DNA from: Rhizobium leguminosarum bv. viciae USDA 2370
GTDB taxonomy: Bacteria; Pseudomonadota; Alphaproteobacteria; Rhizobiales; Rhizobiaceae
Assembly: GCF_002008365.1 (NCBI RefSeq)
Contig: NZ_MRDL01000022.1
Coordinates: forward strand, 1-64,000
Length of the DNA: 64,000 bases
Direction of reading: 5' to 3'
Positions 29,071 to 39,089 of the stretch are shown here, piece after piece. The notes under the pieces are model-generated. The model was not told the origin of the DNA. It was given only the letters and a program-made list of their open reading frames with translations, and did not search any database. Numbering within the stretch: the stretch's first letter is position 1; every line of letters begins with the position of its first letter. Both the position numbers and the translations under genes were made by a program.

Positions 29071-30546
29071 ATGAGCAGCCAAATCATTCCCGTTGAGCCC
29101 TTTGATTATGTCGTCTTCGGCGGCAGCGGCGACCTTGCAGAACGCAAGCTTCTGCCCGCGCTGTATCATCGCCAGATCGAAGGCCAGTTTTCGGAACCGA
29201 CACGCGTGATCGGCGCCTCGCGCAGCCCGTTGACGCACGAGGAATACCGCAAATTCGCCAAGGACGCGCTGAACGAGCACCTGAAGAAGGGTGAATACGA
29301 CGAGGCGGAGGTGGAGAAATTCTGTGCCCGCCTTTACTACGTCTCGGTCGACGCCCGCACGGATGCCGGCTGGGATCAGCTGAAGAAGCTGCTCGACGAA
29401 GGCAAGGATCGCGTGCGCGCCTTCTATCTCGCCGTCGCTCCGGGCATCTTCGGCGACATCTCGCAGAAGATCCATGACCACAAGCTGATCACCAAATCGA
29501 CCCGCATCGTCGTCGAGAAGCCGATCGGCCGCGACCTCGCCTCGGCGCTGCAGCTCAACGACACGATCGGCCGTGCCTTCAAGGAAGAACAGATCTTCCG
29601 CATCGACCATTATCTCGGCAAGGAGACGGTGCAGAACCTGATGGCGCTGCGTTTTGCCAACGCGCTCTATGAGCCATTGTGGAACGCCAACTACATCGAC
29701 CACGTGCAAATCACCGTGGCTGAATCGGTCGGCCTCGAAGGCCGCGCCGGCTATTACGATACGGCTGGCGCGCTCCGCGACATGGTGCAGAACCACATCC
29801 TGCAGCTGCTCTGCCTGACGGCGATGGAAGTACCCTCGTCGATGGATTCGGAAGCCGTTCGCGACGAGAAGCTGAAAGTGCTGCGCGCGCTGAAGCCGCT
29901 CAATGCCTCAAACGTCGAGCAGGCGACGGTTCGCGGCCAGTATCGCGCCGGCGCATCGGGCAGCGGCCCGGTCAAGGGCTACCTCGAAGAGCTCGAAGGC
30001 GGCGTGTCGAATACCGAGACCTTCGTTGCCATCAAGGCCGAGATCAACAACTGGCGCTGGGCGGGCGTTCCTTTCTACATCCGCACCGGCAAGCGCCTGA
30101 CCGGGCGCATGTCGGAGATCGTCATCACCTTCAAGCCGATCCCGCATGCAATCTTCGACCAGGCGGCCGGGCGCATCGTTGCCAACCAGCTGATCATCCG
30201 CCTGCAGCCGGATGAGGGCGTCAAGCAGTCGCTGATGATCAAGGATCCGGGCCCGGGCGGCATGCGCCTGCGCAACGTGTCGCTCGACATGAGCTTCGCC
30301 CAGGCCTTCAACGTCCGCAATCCCGACGCCTACGAGCGCCTGCTGATGGACGTGATCCGCTCCAACCAGACCTTGTTCATGCGCCGCGATGAAGTCGAAG
30401 CCGCATGGAAATGGGTGGATCCGATCCTCAAGGGTTGGGAAACGACCGGCCAGCAGGTGCAGGGCTATACGGCCGGCACCTGGGGCCCGAGCCAGGCCAT
30501 CGCGCTGATCGAGCGCGACGGCCGTACCTGGCATGACGAGATCTAG
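29071..30546 (+). CDS. zwf: Glucose-6-phosphate 1-dehydrogenase
   Basis: The 491-residue enzyme oxidises glucose-6-phosphate to 6-phosphogluconolactone with NAD(P) (EC 1.1.1.49). The coenzyme loop GGSGDLAERK is at 17-26 and the substrate signature RIDHYLGKE at 177-185. ATG at 29071 fits the family N-terminus; an upstream in-frame TTG at 29056 is unlikely. It heads zwf-pgl-edd, with 10 nt to pgl. The gap of about 130 bp before it holds AT-rich sequence suitable for a promoter. Confidence 0.96.
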   Translation: MSSQIIPVEPFDYVVFGGSGDLAERKLLPALYHRQIEGQFSEPTRVIGASRSPLTHEEYRKFAKDALNEHLKKGEYDEAEVEKFCARLYYVSVDARTDAGWDQLKKLLDEGKDRVRAFYLAVAPGIFGDISQKIHDHKLITKSTRIVVEKPIGRDLASALQLNDTIGRAFKEEQIFRIDHYLGKETVQNLMALRFANALYEPLWNANYIDHVQITVAESVGLEGRAGYYDTAGALRDMVQNHILQLLCLTAMEVPSSMDSEAVRDEKLKVLRALKPLNASNVEQATVRGQYRAGASGSGPVKGYLEELEGGVSNTETFVAIKAEINNWRWAGVPFYIRTGKRLTGRMSEIVITFKPIPHAIFDQAAGRIVANQLIIRLQPDEGVKQSLMIKDPGPGGMRLRNVSLDMSFAQAFNVRNPDAYERLLMDVIRSNQTLFMRRDEVEAAWKWVDPILKGWETTGQQVQGYTAGTWGPSQAIALIERDGRTWHDEI

Positions 30547-30556
30547 GACGAAACCG

Positions 30557-31255
30557 ATGGCATCGACCCTGCATTCCTTCGCCAGCGCCGCAGACCTCGC
30601 CGGCAGCCTCGCCGACAAGGTCGCGGATACGCTTTCGGCGGCGATCGCCGCTCGTGGAACGGCGTCCATCGCCGTTTCCGGCGGCTCCACGCCGAAGGCC
30701 TTCTTCCAGGTGCTTTCGACGCGCGACATCGCCTGGGACAAGGTGACGATCACCCTTGTCGACGAACGCTTCGTGCCGGCCGACAATGCGCGCTCGAACC
30801 ATTTGCTGGTCGACGCCAATCTGCTGCAGAACAAGGCAAAGGCGGCACACTTCCTGCCGCTCTATCAGGACGTGGCTTCGGTGGAGGAGGCAGCCTCGCT
30901 CGCGACCGAGAAGACCAAGGCGATCAGCTCCCCCTTCGACACCGTCATCCTCGGCATGGGCGGCGACGGCCACACGGCCTCGTTCTTTCCCGGCGGCAGC
31001 AATCTTGCCAAAGCGCTCGATGCATCGACGCCGCGCGGCATCATCACCATGGAAGCGGAAGGAGCCGGCGAGCCGCGCCTGACCTTCACCTTCTCCAGTC
31101 TTGAGGATGCCGCACTCCTGGTTCTCCATATTGAGGGCGAAGGCAAAAAAGACGTTCTCGCCAAGGCGGAAGGCAGCGGTGACGAGGCAGAAATGCCGAT
31201 CCGCGCCGTTCTGCGCCGGGCCACTTCCCCGGTCGAGATCTACTGGGCTCCCTGA
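30557..31255 (+). CDS. pgl: 6-phosphogluconolactonase
   Basis: The 232-residue DevB-type enzyme hydrolyses 6-phosphogluconolactone to 6-phosphogluconate (EC 3.1.1.31). The SGGSTPKAFFQVLS loop near 41, VDERFVPADNARSNH and GMGGDGHTASFFPG are the family motifs. ATG at 30557 lies 10 nt after zwf. It is the second step between zwf and edd. Confidence 0.94.
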   Translation: MASTLHSFASAADLAGSLADKVADTLSAAIAARGTASIAVSGGSTPKAFFQVLSTRDIAWDKVTITLVDERFVPADNARSNHLLVDANLLQNKAKAAHFLPLYQDVASVEEAASLATEKTKAISSPFDTVILGMGGDGHTASFFPGGSNLAKALDASTPRGIITMEAEGAGEPRLTFTFSSLEDAALLVLHIEGEGKKDVLAKAEGSGDEAEMPIRAVLRRATSPVEIYWAP

Positions 31256-31332
31256 TCAGCCGTCATCCGGATTGAGATTCAGGCCAGAGCCGCCGAAACA
31301 GATAGAGACAACGAACAAGGCAGGGATTTTCC

Positions 31333-33156
31333 ATGTCCGCTCACGCACGCATTTCTGCGATCACCGATCGCATCGTCGAACGCTCGAAGCCAAGCCGCGA
31401 GCGCTACCTGGAACGCCTGCGCGCCGCCGCTTCCAAGGGTGTCGCGCGCTCGGTGCTCGGATGCGCCAATCTTGCCCATGGCTTCGCGGTCTGTTCCCCC
31501 GCCGACAAGGATGCGCTCGCCGGCGACCGCATCCCCAATCTCGGCATCATCACCGCCTATAACGACATGCTCTCTGCCCACCAGCCATTCGAGACCTATC
31601 CGGCAATCATCCGCGAGGCGGCAGCCGAAGCAGGCGGCGTGGCGCAGGTGGCCGGCGGCGTGCCGGCGATGTGCGACGGCGTCACCCAGGGACAGCCGGG
31701 CATGGAGCTCTCGCTCTTCTCGCGCGACCTGATCGCCATGTCGGCGGGCGTCGGCCTGTCGCATAATATGTTCGATGCCGCCCTCTTCCTCGGCGTCTGC
31801 GACAAGATCGTGCCCGGCCTGGTGATCGCTGCCCTGTCCTTCGGGCACCTGCCGTCGATCTTCGTTCCGGCCGGTCCGATGACCACAGGCCTGCCGAACG
31901 ATGAGAAGTCGCGCGTGCGCCAGCTTTTCGCCGAGGGCAAGGTCGGACGCGCCGAACTGCTGGAGGCGGAATCGAAATCCTATCACGGCCCCGGCACCTG
32001 CACCTTCTACGGCACCGCCAATTCCAACCAGATGCTGATGGAGATCATGGGCTTCCACATGCCCGGCTCGTCCTTCATCAATCCCGGCACGCCGTTGCGT
32101 GAAGCGCTGACGCGTGAAGCCGCCAAGCGGGCGCTGGCGATCACCGCACTCGGCAACGAATTCACGCCGGCGGGCGAAATGATCGACGAGCGCTCGGTCG
32201 TCAACGGCGTCGTCGGCCTGCATGCGACCGGCGGTTCGACCAATCATACGCTGCACCTCGTCGCCATGGCGCGGGCGGCCGGCATCCAGCTCACCTGGCA
32301 GGACATCGCCGAGCTTTCGGAAATCGTCCCGCTGCTTGCCCGCGTCTACCCGAACGGCCTTGCCGACGTGAACCATTTCCAGGCGGCCGGCGGCATGGGT
32401 TTCCTCATCAAGGAACTCTTGAAGCACGGACTGGTGCATGACGACGTGCGCACGGTCTTCGGCCAGGGTCTCCAAGCCTATACGGTCGATGCCCGTCTCG
32501 GTGAAAACGGTGCCGTCCTGCGCGAGCCGTCGCCGGAAAAAAGCGTCGATCCCAAAGTGCTCTCCAGCATCGAGACGCCGTTCCAGGCGAATGGCGGGCT
32601 GAAGATGCTGCGCGGCAATCTCGGCAAGGCGGTCATCAAGATATCCGCCGTCAAGCCGGAACGCCACATCATCGAGGCGCCGGCGATCATCTTCCACAGC
32701 CAGCAGGAGCTGCAGGACGCTTTCAAGGAAGGCAAGCTCAACCGCGATTTCATCGCCGTCGTGCGCTTCCAGGGCCCGAAGGCGAACGGCATGCCGGAAC
32801 TGCACAAGCTGACGCCGCCGCTCGGCGTGTTGCAGGATCGCGGCTTCCGCGTGGCGCTCCTCACCGACGGGCGCATGTCCGGTGCATCCGGCAAAGTGCC
32901 GGCAGCGATCCACGTCACGCCGGAAGCGGTCGACGGCGGTCCTATCGCCCGCATCCGCGAGGGCGACATCATTCGGCTGGACGCGATCAAGGGCACGCTC
33001 GAGCTGCTCGTCGATGCGGCTGATTTGGCCGAGCGGGAGCCGGTGACCGTCGATCTCTCCGACAATGAATTCGGCATGGGCCGCGAACTCTTCGCGCCGT
33101 TCCGCCGCGCCGTCGGACCTTCGGACCAGGGTGCAAGCGTGCTCTTCCACCACTGA
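31333..33156 (+). CDS. edd: Phosphogluconate dehydratase
   Basis: The 607-codon frame encodes the IlvD/Edd-family Fe-S enzyme that dehydrates 6-phosphogluconate to KDPG (EC 4.2.1.12), the first committed Entner-Doudoroff step. [30 protein letters not shown] and the C-terminal [22 protein letters not shown] are intact. AGGG lies about 9 nt before the ATG. It follows pgl by 77 nt and ends the operon at a strong terminator. The aldolase eda is not present here. Confidence 0.95.
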   Translation: MSAHARISAITDRIVERSKPSRERYLERLRAAASKGVARSVLGCANLAHGFAVCSPADKDALAGDRIPNLGIITAYNDMLSAHQPFETYPAIIREAAAEAGGVAQVAGGVPAMCDGVTQGQPGMELSLFSRDLIAMSAGVGLSHNMFDAALFLGVCDKIVPGLVIAALSFGHLPSIFVPAGPMTTGLPNDEKSRVRQLFAEGKVGRAELLEAESKSYHGPGTCTFYGTANSNQMLMEIMGFHMPGSSFINPGTPLREALTREAAKRALAITALGNEFTPAGEMIDERSVVNGVVGLHATGGSTNHTLHLVAMARAAGIQLTWQDIAELSEIVPLLARVYPNGLADVNHFQAAGGMGFLIKELLKHGLVHDDVRTVFGQGLQAYTVDARLGENGAVLREPSPEKSVDPKVLSSIETPFQANGGLKMLRGNLGKAVIKISAVKPERHIIEAPAIIFHSQQELQDAFKEGKLNRDFIAVVRFQGPKANGMPELHKLTPPLGVLQDRGFRVALLTDGRMSGASGKVPAAIHVTPEAVDGGPIARIREGDIIRLDAIKGTLELLVDAADLAEREPVTVDLSDNEFGMGRELFAPFRRAVGPSDQGASVLFHH

Positions 33157-33176
33157 GTGGGTGGCTTCTGGCAAAC

Positions 33177-33214
33177 AAAAACCCGCGGGGAGCATGAAGC
33201 ACCCGCGGGTTTTT
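33177..33214 (+). terminator. Terminator of zwf-pgl-edd
   Basis: AAAAACCCGCGGG and CCCGCGGGTTTTT form a 13-bp stem with an 12-nt loop and a T run, about 20 nt past the edd stop. The matching A run could also stop transcription from the other side. Confidence 0.9.
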
Positions 33215-33274
33215 GATTTCAATCCGGCTTACTGAAGTAGTGAGCCATTCACACGTCCTGGCGGACGCGCGGCT

Positions 33275-33688
33275 TTAGGCTCGAATATCGAGAACGTAGT
33301 CGCGGTGCGCCGGATGGGTGCTGTAGACGAAGATCTTGTTCAGCTCCTTCTGCGTCAGCAGGCGCAGGAAGCGGACGTCGATCGTATTGTTGGCGTTGAC
33401 CTTCATCAGCAGGCAGCCGACCTTGGTGATGCGGGCATCCGGAATATCCAGATAGAACTGCTTCGGCAGGCTGAACTGGGTCAGGATTGCGAGCGTCGCG
33501 CTGCTCATCGAAATCCGGACAATGTCGCAGCGGCGCGAAGCCGCATGCATGACGCCCTTTTCCGTATATTCGATGCGCGCGGCGTTCATGGTGTCCTCCA
33601 TCTTGAACCGCGCCTCGCGGTCATACATGAAGGATTCTTCCTTGCTCAGGAAATGAGATTTTGGCTGTGACGGATTGGAAGCGGCCAC
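33275..33688 (-). CDS. PilZ-like domain protein
   Basis: The 137-residue soluble protein has a PilZ-like beta-barrel pattern. SRRCDIVRISMSSATLAI (about 51-68) sits where PilZ proteins carry the (D/N)xSxxG element, then LPKQFYLDIPDARITKVGC and IDVRFLRLLTQKEL. The canonical RxxxR and Gly residues for c-di-GMP are degenerate, so binding is uncertain. GTG at 33688 follows AGGGGG at good spacing; ATG at 33628 would remove the first 20 residues. It stands alone between edd and aglK, reading toward edd. Confidence 0.65.
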   Translation of the reverse strand: MAASNPSQPKSHFLSKEESFMYDREARFKMEDTMNAARIEYTEKGVMHAASRRCDIVRISMSSATLAILTQFSLPKQFYLDIPDARITKVGCLLMKVNANNTIDVRFLRLLTQKELNKIFVYSTHPAHRDYVLDIRA

Positions 33689-33804
33689 CTGCTTATCCCC
33701 CTCATAAATTGACGAGGAAAAGGTAGCAGCCGATCTTTAACAGAAAGTGAGAATTAGGCCCGTCCCGCACAATTCTTGGGGCCATCACCCCAAAAATGGC
33801 CGCC

Positions 33805-34893
<1,089 letters not shown>

Positions 34894-34929
34894 TTCTCTC
34901 TCCCCTGTGTTCCTTAGGCCTGTGTTCCT

Positions 34930-35040
34930 AGAGCATGATGCCGAAAAGTGTGCGCCGTTTCCGGCATCATGCTCTATTTCTTTGATTTAGATCAGGATTC
35001 AGATTTTAGGCCCATCGGGCCTAAAATCATCCTGATCTAG
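34930..35040. repeat. Mosaic repeat between aglA and aglK
   Basis: GAGCATGATGCCG with CGGCATCATGCTC (34931-34974) is followed by a nested palindrome. TAGATCAGGAT and ATCCTGATCTA flank ATTTTAGGCCC-ATC-GGGCCTAAAAT (35003-35027). The aglA TAG stop (35037-35039) is part of the final GATCTAG of the repeat. Confidence 0.8.
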
Positions 35041-36689
35041 GCAAGACGGGCGAAATACGCCCCCCAGGCCGGAATATCGATCTTGTCGCCATAGTTGTTG
35101 CTGGTAAAGCCATGGCCCGTCAATGCCTGCCATTCTCCAGCAGGCAGAATGACGGCGGCCTCGGCCGGGCTCATGTTGAAGATGCAGAGCAGTTTCTCAT
35201 TGCCGTATTCACGGGTGAAGACCAGGCTATCGCCCTGTTGTTCCTCGAATTCGATCTCGCCCTTGGCAAAAGCCGGGTGCAGCTTGCGAAAGGCGATGAA
35301 CCGGCGGTAGTGCTCCAGCACGGAAGCCTCGTCGCCCAGCTGGACGCTGACGGCACGCAGGATATGCTCGACCGGCACCGGCAACCAGGGCTTGACCGTC
35401 GAGAAGCCGCCCTGGGCGACCTGGCTGTCCCAGACCATTGGCGTGCGGCAGCCGTCGCGGCCCTTGAATTCCGGCCAGAACTGAATGCCGTAGGGGTCCT
35501 GCAGATCCTGATAGGCGAGATCGGCCTCGGTCAGCGCCAGCTCCTCGCCCTGATAGAGGCAGACGGAGCCGCGCATGCTCATCAGCAACGAGGCATAAAG
35601 CTTGGCAAAGGCGTCGTGATCGGCGACCAACCCGCCCCAGCGGCTGACATGGCGCATGACGTCGTGATTGGAGAAGGCCCAGCAGGCCCAGCCATCGGGT
35701 GCGGCGGCTTCGAAATCCTGCATCACCTCCTCGACGCGCTCCGGCGTCAACGGATCGGGCGCCAGAAATTCGAAGGCGTAGCACATATGCATCTTGTCGT
35801 TGCCGGAGGTGTATTCGCCGACGATTTCAAGGCCGCGCTGGCTGTCGCCGACTTCGCCGACGGCGGCGATTGCCGGGAATTCCTCGAGAACAGCGCGGAA
35901 GCGCTTCAGGAAGGCAAGGTTCTCCGGGCGGTTCTTGTCGTAGAGATGCTCCTGAAAATTATAGGGATTAACCGCCGGCGCCGTCGAGGCGTTGCGGCGC
36001 TCGGGAGCAAGCGCCGGATTGTCGCGCAGTTGCGTGTCATGGAAATAGAAATTGATGGTATCGAGGCGGAAGCCGTCGACACCGCGATTGAGCCAGAAGC
36101 GCACGACATCGAGCAGACGGTCCTGCACCTCAGGGTTATGCAGGTTCATGTCCGGCTGCGAGGTCAGGAAATTGTGCAGGTAATATTGCATGCGCGTCGG
36201 ATCCCACGCCCATGCCGAGCCGCCGAAGATCGACAGCCAGTTGTTCGGCGGCGTACCATCCGGCTTGGCGTCGGCCCAGACATACCAGTCGGCCTTGGCG
36301 TTGGTCTTGCTCGAGCGGCTTTGCACGAACCAGGGATGCTGATCCGAGCTGTGGGAGATGACGAGGTCGATCATCACCCGGATGCCGAGGCGATGAGCCT
36401 CTGATATCATCGTGTCGAAATCCACCAACGTGCCGAAGATCGAATCGACATTCTCGTAGTCGGAAACGTCATAACCGAAATCGCGCATCGGCGAGGTGAA
36501 GAAGGGCGAGATCCAGATTGCATCGACGCCAAGGCTTGCCACATGCGGCAGCCGGGCGGTGATGCCCTTCAGATCGCCGATGCCGTCGCCGTTCGAATCC
36601 TGGTAGGAGCGCGGGTAGATCTGATAGATCACTGCGCCGCGCCACCAGTCCTTGTCGGGGGTCGAGATCGATTGAGAAGCCACGTTCAT
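35037..36689 (-). CDS. aglA: Alpha-glucosidase (GH13)
   Basis: The 550-residue cytoplasmic glycoside hydrolase 13 enzyme hydrolyses imported sucrose, maltose or trehalose-type alpha-glucosides. Catalytic segments are visible: GVDGFRLDTINFY (nucleophile Asp), AAVGEVGDSQRG (acid/base Glu) and FSNHDVMRH (third Asp). N-terminal WWRGAVIYQIYPRSYQDSNGDGIGDLKGI is the family opening. It lies 34 nt after aglG. Its product glucose would enter zwf-pgl-edd after phosphorylation. Confidence 0.95.
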   Translation of the reverse strand: MNVASQSISTPDKDWWRGAVIYQIYPRSYQDSNGDGIGDLKGITARLPHVASLGVDAIWISPFFTSPMRDFGYDVSDYENVDSIFGTLVDFDTMISEAHRLGIRVMIDLVISHSSDQHPWFVQSRSSKTNAKADWYVWADAKPDGTPPNNWLSIFGGSAWAWDPTRMQYYLHNFLTSQPDMNLHNPEVQDRLLDVVRFWLNRGVDGFRLDTINFYFHDTQLRDNPALAPERRNASTAPAVNPYNFQEHLYDKNRPENLAFLKRFRAVLEEFPAIAAVGEVGDSQRGLEIVGEYTSGNDKMHMCYAFEFLAPDPLTPERVEEVMQDFEAAAPDGWACWAFSNHDVMRHVSRWGGLVADHDAFAKLYASLLMSMRGSVCLYQGEELALTEADLAYQDLQDPYGIQFWPEFKGRDGCRTPMVWDSQVAQGGFSTVKPWLPVPVEHILRAVSVQLGDEASVLEHYRRFIAFRKLHPAFAKGEIEFEEQQGDSLVFTREYGNEKLLCIFNMSPAEAAVILPAGEWQALTGHGFTSNNYGDKIDIPAWGAYFARLA

Positions 36690-36723
36690 GGAATATCCTG
36701 TTTGAAGTCACGGTCGGGAATGG

Positions 36724-37887
36724 TCAGCCTCCCTTGACCGAACCCGCCAGCAGACCGCGCACCAAGTAACGCTGCAGCCCGAAGAAGACGAGCAACGGCA
36801 CGATGATGGTGACGAAGGCCGACGCCGTCAAAATCTCCCAATTGCCGCCGCGAGAGCCGAGCAGCGCGTTGAGGCTGCCGGTCAGCACGAGGTGGTCCTT
36901 GTCGGTGCCGAGGAAGACCATGGCGACGAGCAGGTCGTTCCACACCCACAGGAACTGGAAGATGGCGAAGGAGGCGAGTGCCGGGAAGGACAGAGGCAAA
37001 ACGATGCGGACGAAGATCTCGAAATCGCTCGCGCCATCGACGCGGGCGGATTCGATGATCTCCTTCGGCAGGCCGGCAATATAGGCCCGCAAGAGATAGA
37101 TGGCGAGCGGCATGCCGAAGGCGGTGTGGGCCAGCCAGATGCCGGGATAGGTCTTCGACGGCTGGCCGAGCAGATTGCCGATCTCGTTATAGAGGCGCAG
37201 CAGCGGAATCAGCGACATCTGTAGCGGCACGACGATGAGGCCGACGACGAGCGCAATCAGCAGCCCGCGGCCGGGAAATTCCATCCAGCTCAGGGCATAG
37301 GCGGCGAAAGCGGCAATCAGGATCGGGATGATCGTCGCCGGGATCGTCACGGTCAGCGAGTTGATGAAGGACTGGCCGATGCCCTCGCCGGTCAGAACCG
37401 TGTTGTAGTTCTGCATGGTGAATTCCGGCGGTGCGGAGACGGACGCATAGATGCGCTTCGGGCGTTCGTCGGGCGAGAAGGCGGCATTCTTCACATAGCG
37501 ATAACTGCCGTCGCTGTTGATCTGCAGCGTTTCGCCGTCGCCGAGATCGGCGGTCTCGCCGGCCTTGAAGGCGGCCGGCTGCTGTATGCGGTTGCCGAAG
37601 GCCTTCACGGCACGGCCGGTCTGGCCTTCCAACACATTGCCCGAGATGACGTAGGTCGTACCCTCCTGCTTTTGCTGGTCTGGTGTACCGAGGCGGACCG
37701 CGGCCGTCTGGGTCGAGCCGACGAAGGCCGTCCACCAGCCGGAGACGACGATCTGGTCCTTGTCGCGCAGCGCGCTGACGAAGATGCCGAGCGTCGGGAT
37801 CAGCCAGACGATGACGATCAGCAGGACGGCTGCGTGAACGAAGAGGCGGGCGGGGCCGATCTTGAAGTAGCTTCCGATAGCGGTCAT
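36724..37887 (-). CDS. aglG: Alpha-glucoside ABC transporter permease with a large periplasmic insert
   Basis: The 387-residue MalG-type permease has a first helix at about 15-37 and five or so more helices after about 160. The EAA loop ESARVDGASDFEIFVRIVLPL is present. Between helices 1 and 2 lies an insert of about 100 residues containing GDGETLQINSDGSYRYVK, making it longer than the usual 280. ATG is 1 nt after the aglF stop. Such an insert is expected to be periplasmic and could touch AglE. Confidence 0.92.
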   Translation of the reverse strand: MTAIGSYFKIGPARLFVHAAVLLIVIVWLIPTLGIFVSALRDKDQIVVSGWWTAFVGSTQTAAVRLGTPDQQKQEGTTYVISGNVLEGQTGRAVKAFGNRIQQPAAFKAGETADLGDGETLQINSDGSYRYVKNAAFSPDERPKRIYASVSAPPEFTMQNYNTVLTGEGIGQSFINSLTVTIPATIIPILIAAFAAYALSWMEFPGRGLLIALVVGLIVVPLQMSLIPLLRLYNEIGNLLGQPSKTYPGIWLAHTAFGMPLAIYLLRAYIAGLPKEIIESARVDGASDFEIFVRIVLPLSFPALASFAIFQFLWVWNDLLVAMVFLGTDKDHLVLTGSLNALLGSRGGNWEILTASAFVTIIVPLLVFFGLQRYLVRGLLAGSVKGG

Positions 37888-37888
37888 C

Positions 37889-38902
37889 TCAGTGCCCCTT
37901 CAGTTCGCGATTGGCGCGGCGCACGTTCCAGACCATGATCGGCGTGACGGCGAGCATGATGATGATGGCGATCACCGCACTTCGGCCGGAATCGCCGCCG
38001 CCGCGGAACATCCAGTCGAACATCAGGTTCGCCAGCACCATCGTCTGCCACTGGCCGTTGGTCATGGTCAGCACGATGTCGAAGACCTTGAGCACGAGGA
38101 TGGTGATCGTCGTCCAGACGACGGCGATGGAACCCCAGACCTGCGGCACCATGATGCGCCAGAAGATCTGCCAGCCATTGGCGCCGTCGATGACGGCGGC
38201 TTCGATCGTCTCCTCGGGGATGCCGCGAAGAGCGGCCGACAGGATGACCATGGCGAAACCGGTCTGGATCCAGATCAGGATGACCATCAGGAAGAAGTTG
38301 TTCCAGAAGGGAATGGAGATCCACACTTCCGGCGTTCCGCCGAAAGTCTGGACGATGGCGTTCAACAGGCCGATCTGGACGTCGTTGCCGCCGCGATATT
38401 CATAGATGAATTTCCAGATGACCGAGGCGCCGACGAAGGAGATCGCCATAGGCATGAAAACGATGCTCTTGGCGATATTGCCCCACCAGATGCGATCGGT
38501 CATCACGGCGATGACGAGGCCGAAGAAGGTGCAGGCGGCCGGCACGACGGCCAGCCAGAGGATGTTGTTGAAGATCGACTGGCGGAATTCGCGGTCGCCG
38601 AGCGCCCATTTGTAGTTGGCGAGGCCGACGAACTGCAGACCGGCGCGGTCGTAGAAGGAGAGGATGAAGGTCGCAACGACCGGATAGACGAGATAGACGA
38701 GAAGCAGGAAGAGCGCCGGACCGATGAACAACCACGGCCGGACCAGCGCACGACGGTTGAGATTGCGCGATGCGGCGCGGATGTCGCCATCCTTCACCGG
38801 CAGAGCGAGATCCAGGATCTTGTTCGAAAAATAGAAATAGGCCGAGCACGCGAAAACGGCGACGACCACGACGCCCAAAGCGGACACTATCTGCGACAGC
38901 AT
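37889..38902 (-). CDS. aglF: Alpha-glucoside ABC transporter permease
   Basis: The 337-residue MalF-type permease has helices at about 5-25 and 58-80, then four or more, and the EAA loop EAAVIDGANGWQIFWRIMVPQ. It pairs with AglG; the two genes nearly touch. It begins 187 nt after aglE, beyond two strong hairpins. Confidence 0.92.
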   Translation of the reverse strand: MLSQIVSALGVVVVAVFACSAYFYFSNKILDLALPVKDGDIRAASRNLNRRALVRPWLFIGPALFLLLVYLVYPVVATFILSFYDRAGLQFVGLANYKWALGDREFRQSIFNNILWLAVVPAACTFFGLVIAVMTDRIWWGNIAKSIVFMPMAISFVGASVIWKFIYEYRGGNDVQIGLLNAIVQTFGGTPEVWISIPFWNNFFLMVILIWIQTGFAMVILSAALRGIPEETIEAAVIDGANGWQIFWRIMVPQVWGSIAVVWTTITILVLKVFDIVLTMTNGQWQTMVLANLMFDWMFRGGGDSGRSAVIAIIIMLAVTPIMVWNVRRANRELKGH

Positions 38903-39015
38903 TTCGTCCCTCCCCTGCTTCCCCTGATCTTATTCCGACCGGTTGTTATGCTGACGGATCAGCGCCGGTCATCATCAATCTTTTTGTATTGCCCAATCAC
39001 AATATATCCTGCGAT

Positions 39016-39077
39016 GGCCGGGCTCTTTGCGAGCCCGGCCAGTCATGCAATCCATGCCGCCGGCACGCCGGCGGCAT
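39016..39077 (-). terminator. Two hairpins between aglE and aglF
   Basis: GGCCGGGCTC-N5-GAGCCCGGCC (39016-39040) and ATGCCGCCGG-N4-CCGGCGGCAT (39054-39077) lie just after the aglE stop. Neither has a long T run, so they are more likely 3' stabilisers or partial attenuators that raise aglE over the permease genes. Confidence 0.65.
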
Positions 39078-39089
39078 AATTTTGAATGA

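Noticed and set aside
31279..33222. Minus-strand open frame of 647 codons opposite edd
   Set aside because: The opposite strand encodes intact phosphogluconate dehydratase with catalytic motifs. The antisense product is low-complexity with no family.
34930..35040. Mosaic repeat palindromes read as rho-independent terminators
   Set aside because: The stems lack T tracts, have long or nested loops and recur as a mobile-like family, so they are called repeats; a secondary effect on transcripts remains possible.
35112..36404. Plus-strand open frame opposite aglA
   Set aside because: Antisense to an alpha-glucosidase with complete catalytic residues; no independent evidence.
37892..39079. Plus-strand open frame opposite aglF
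   Set aside because: Highly acidic mirror of a membrane permease; shadow frame.
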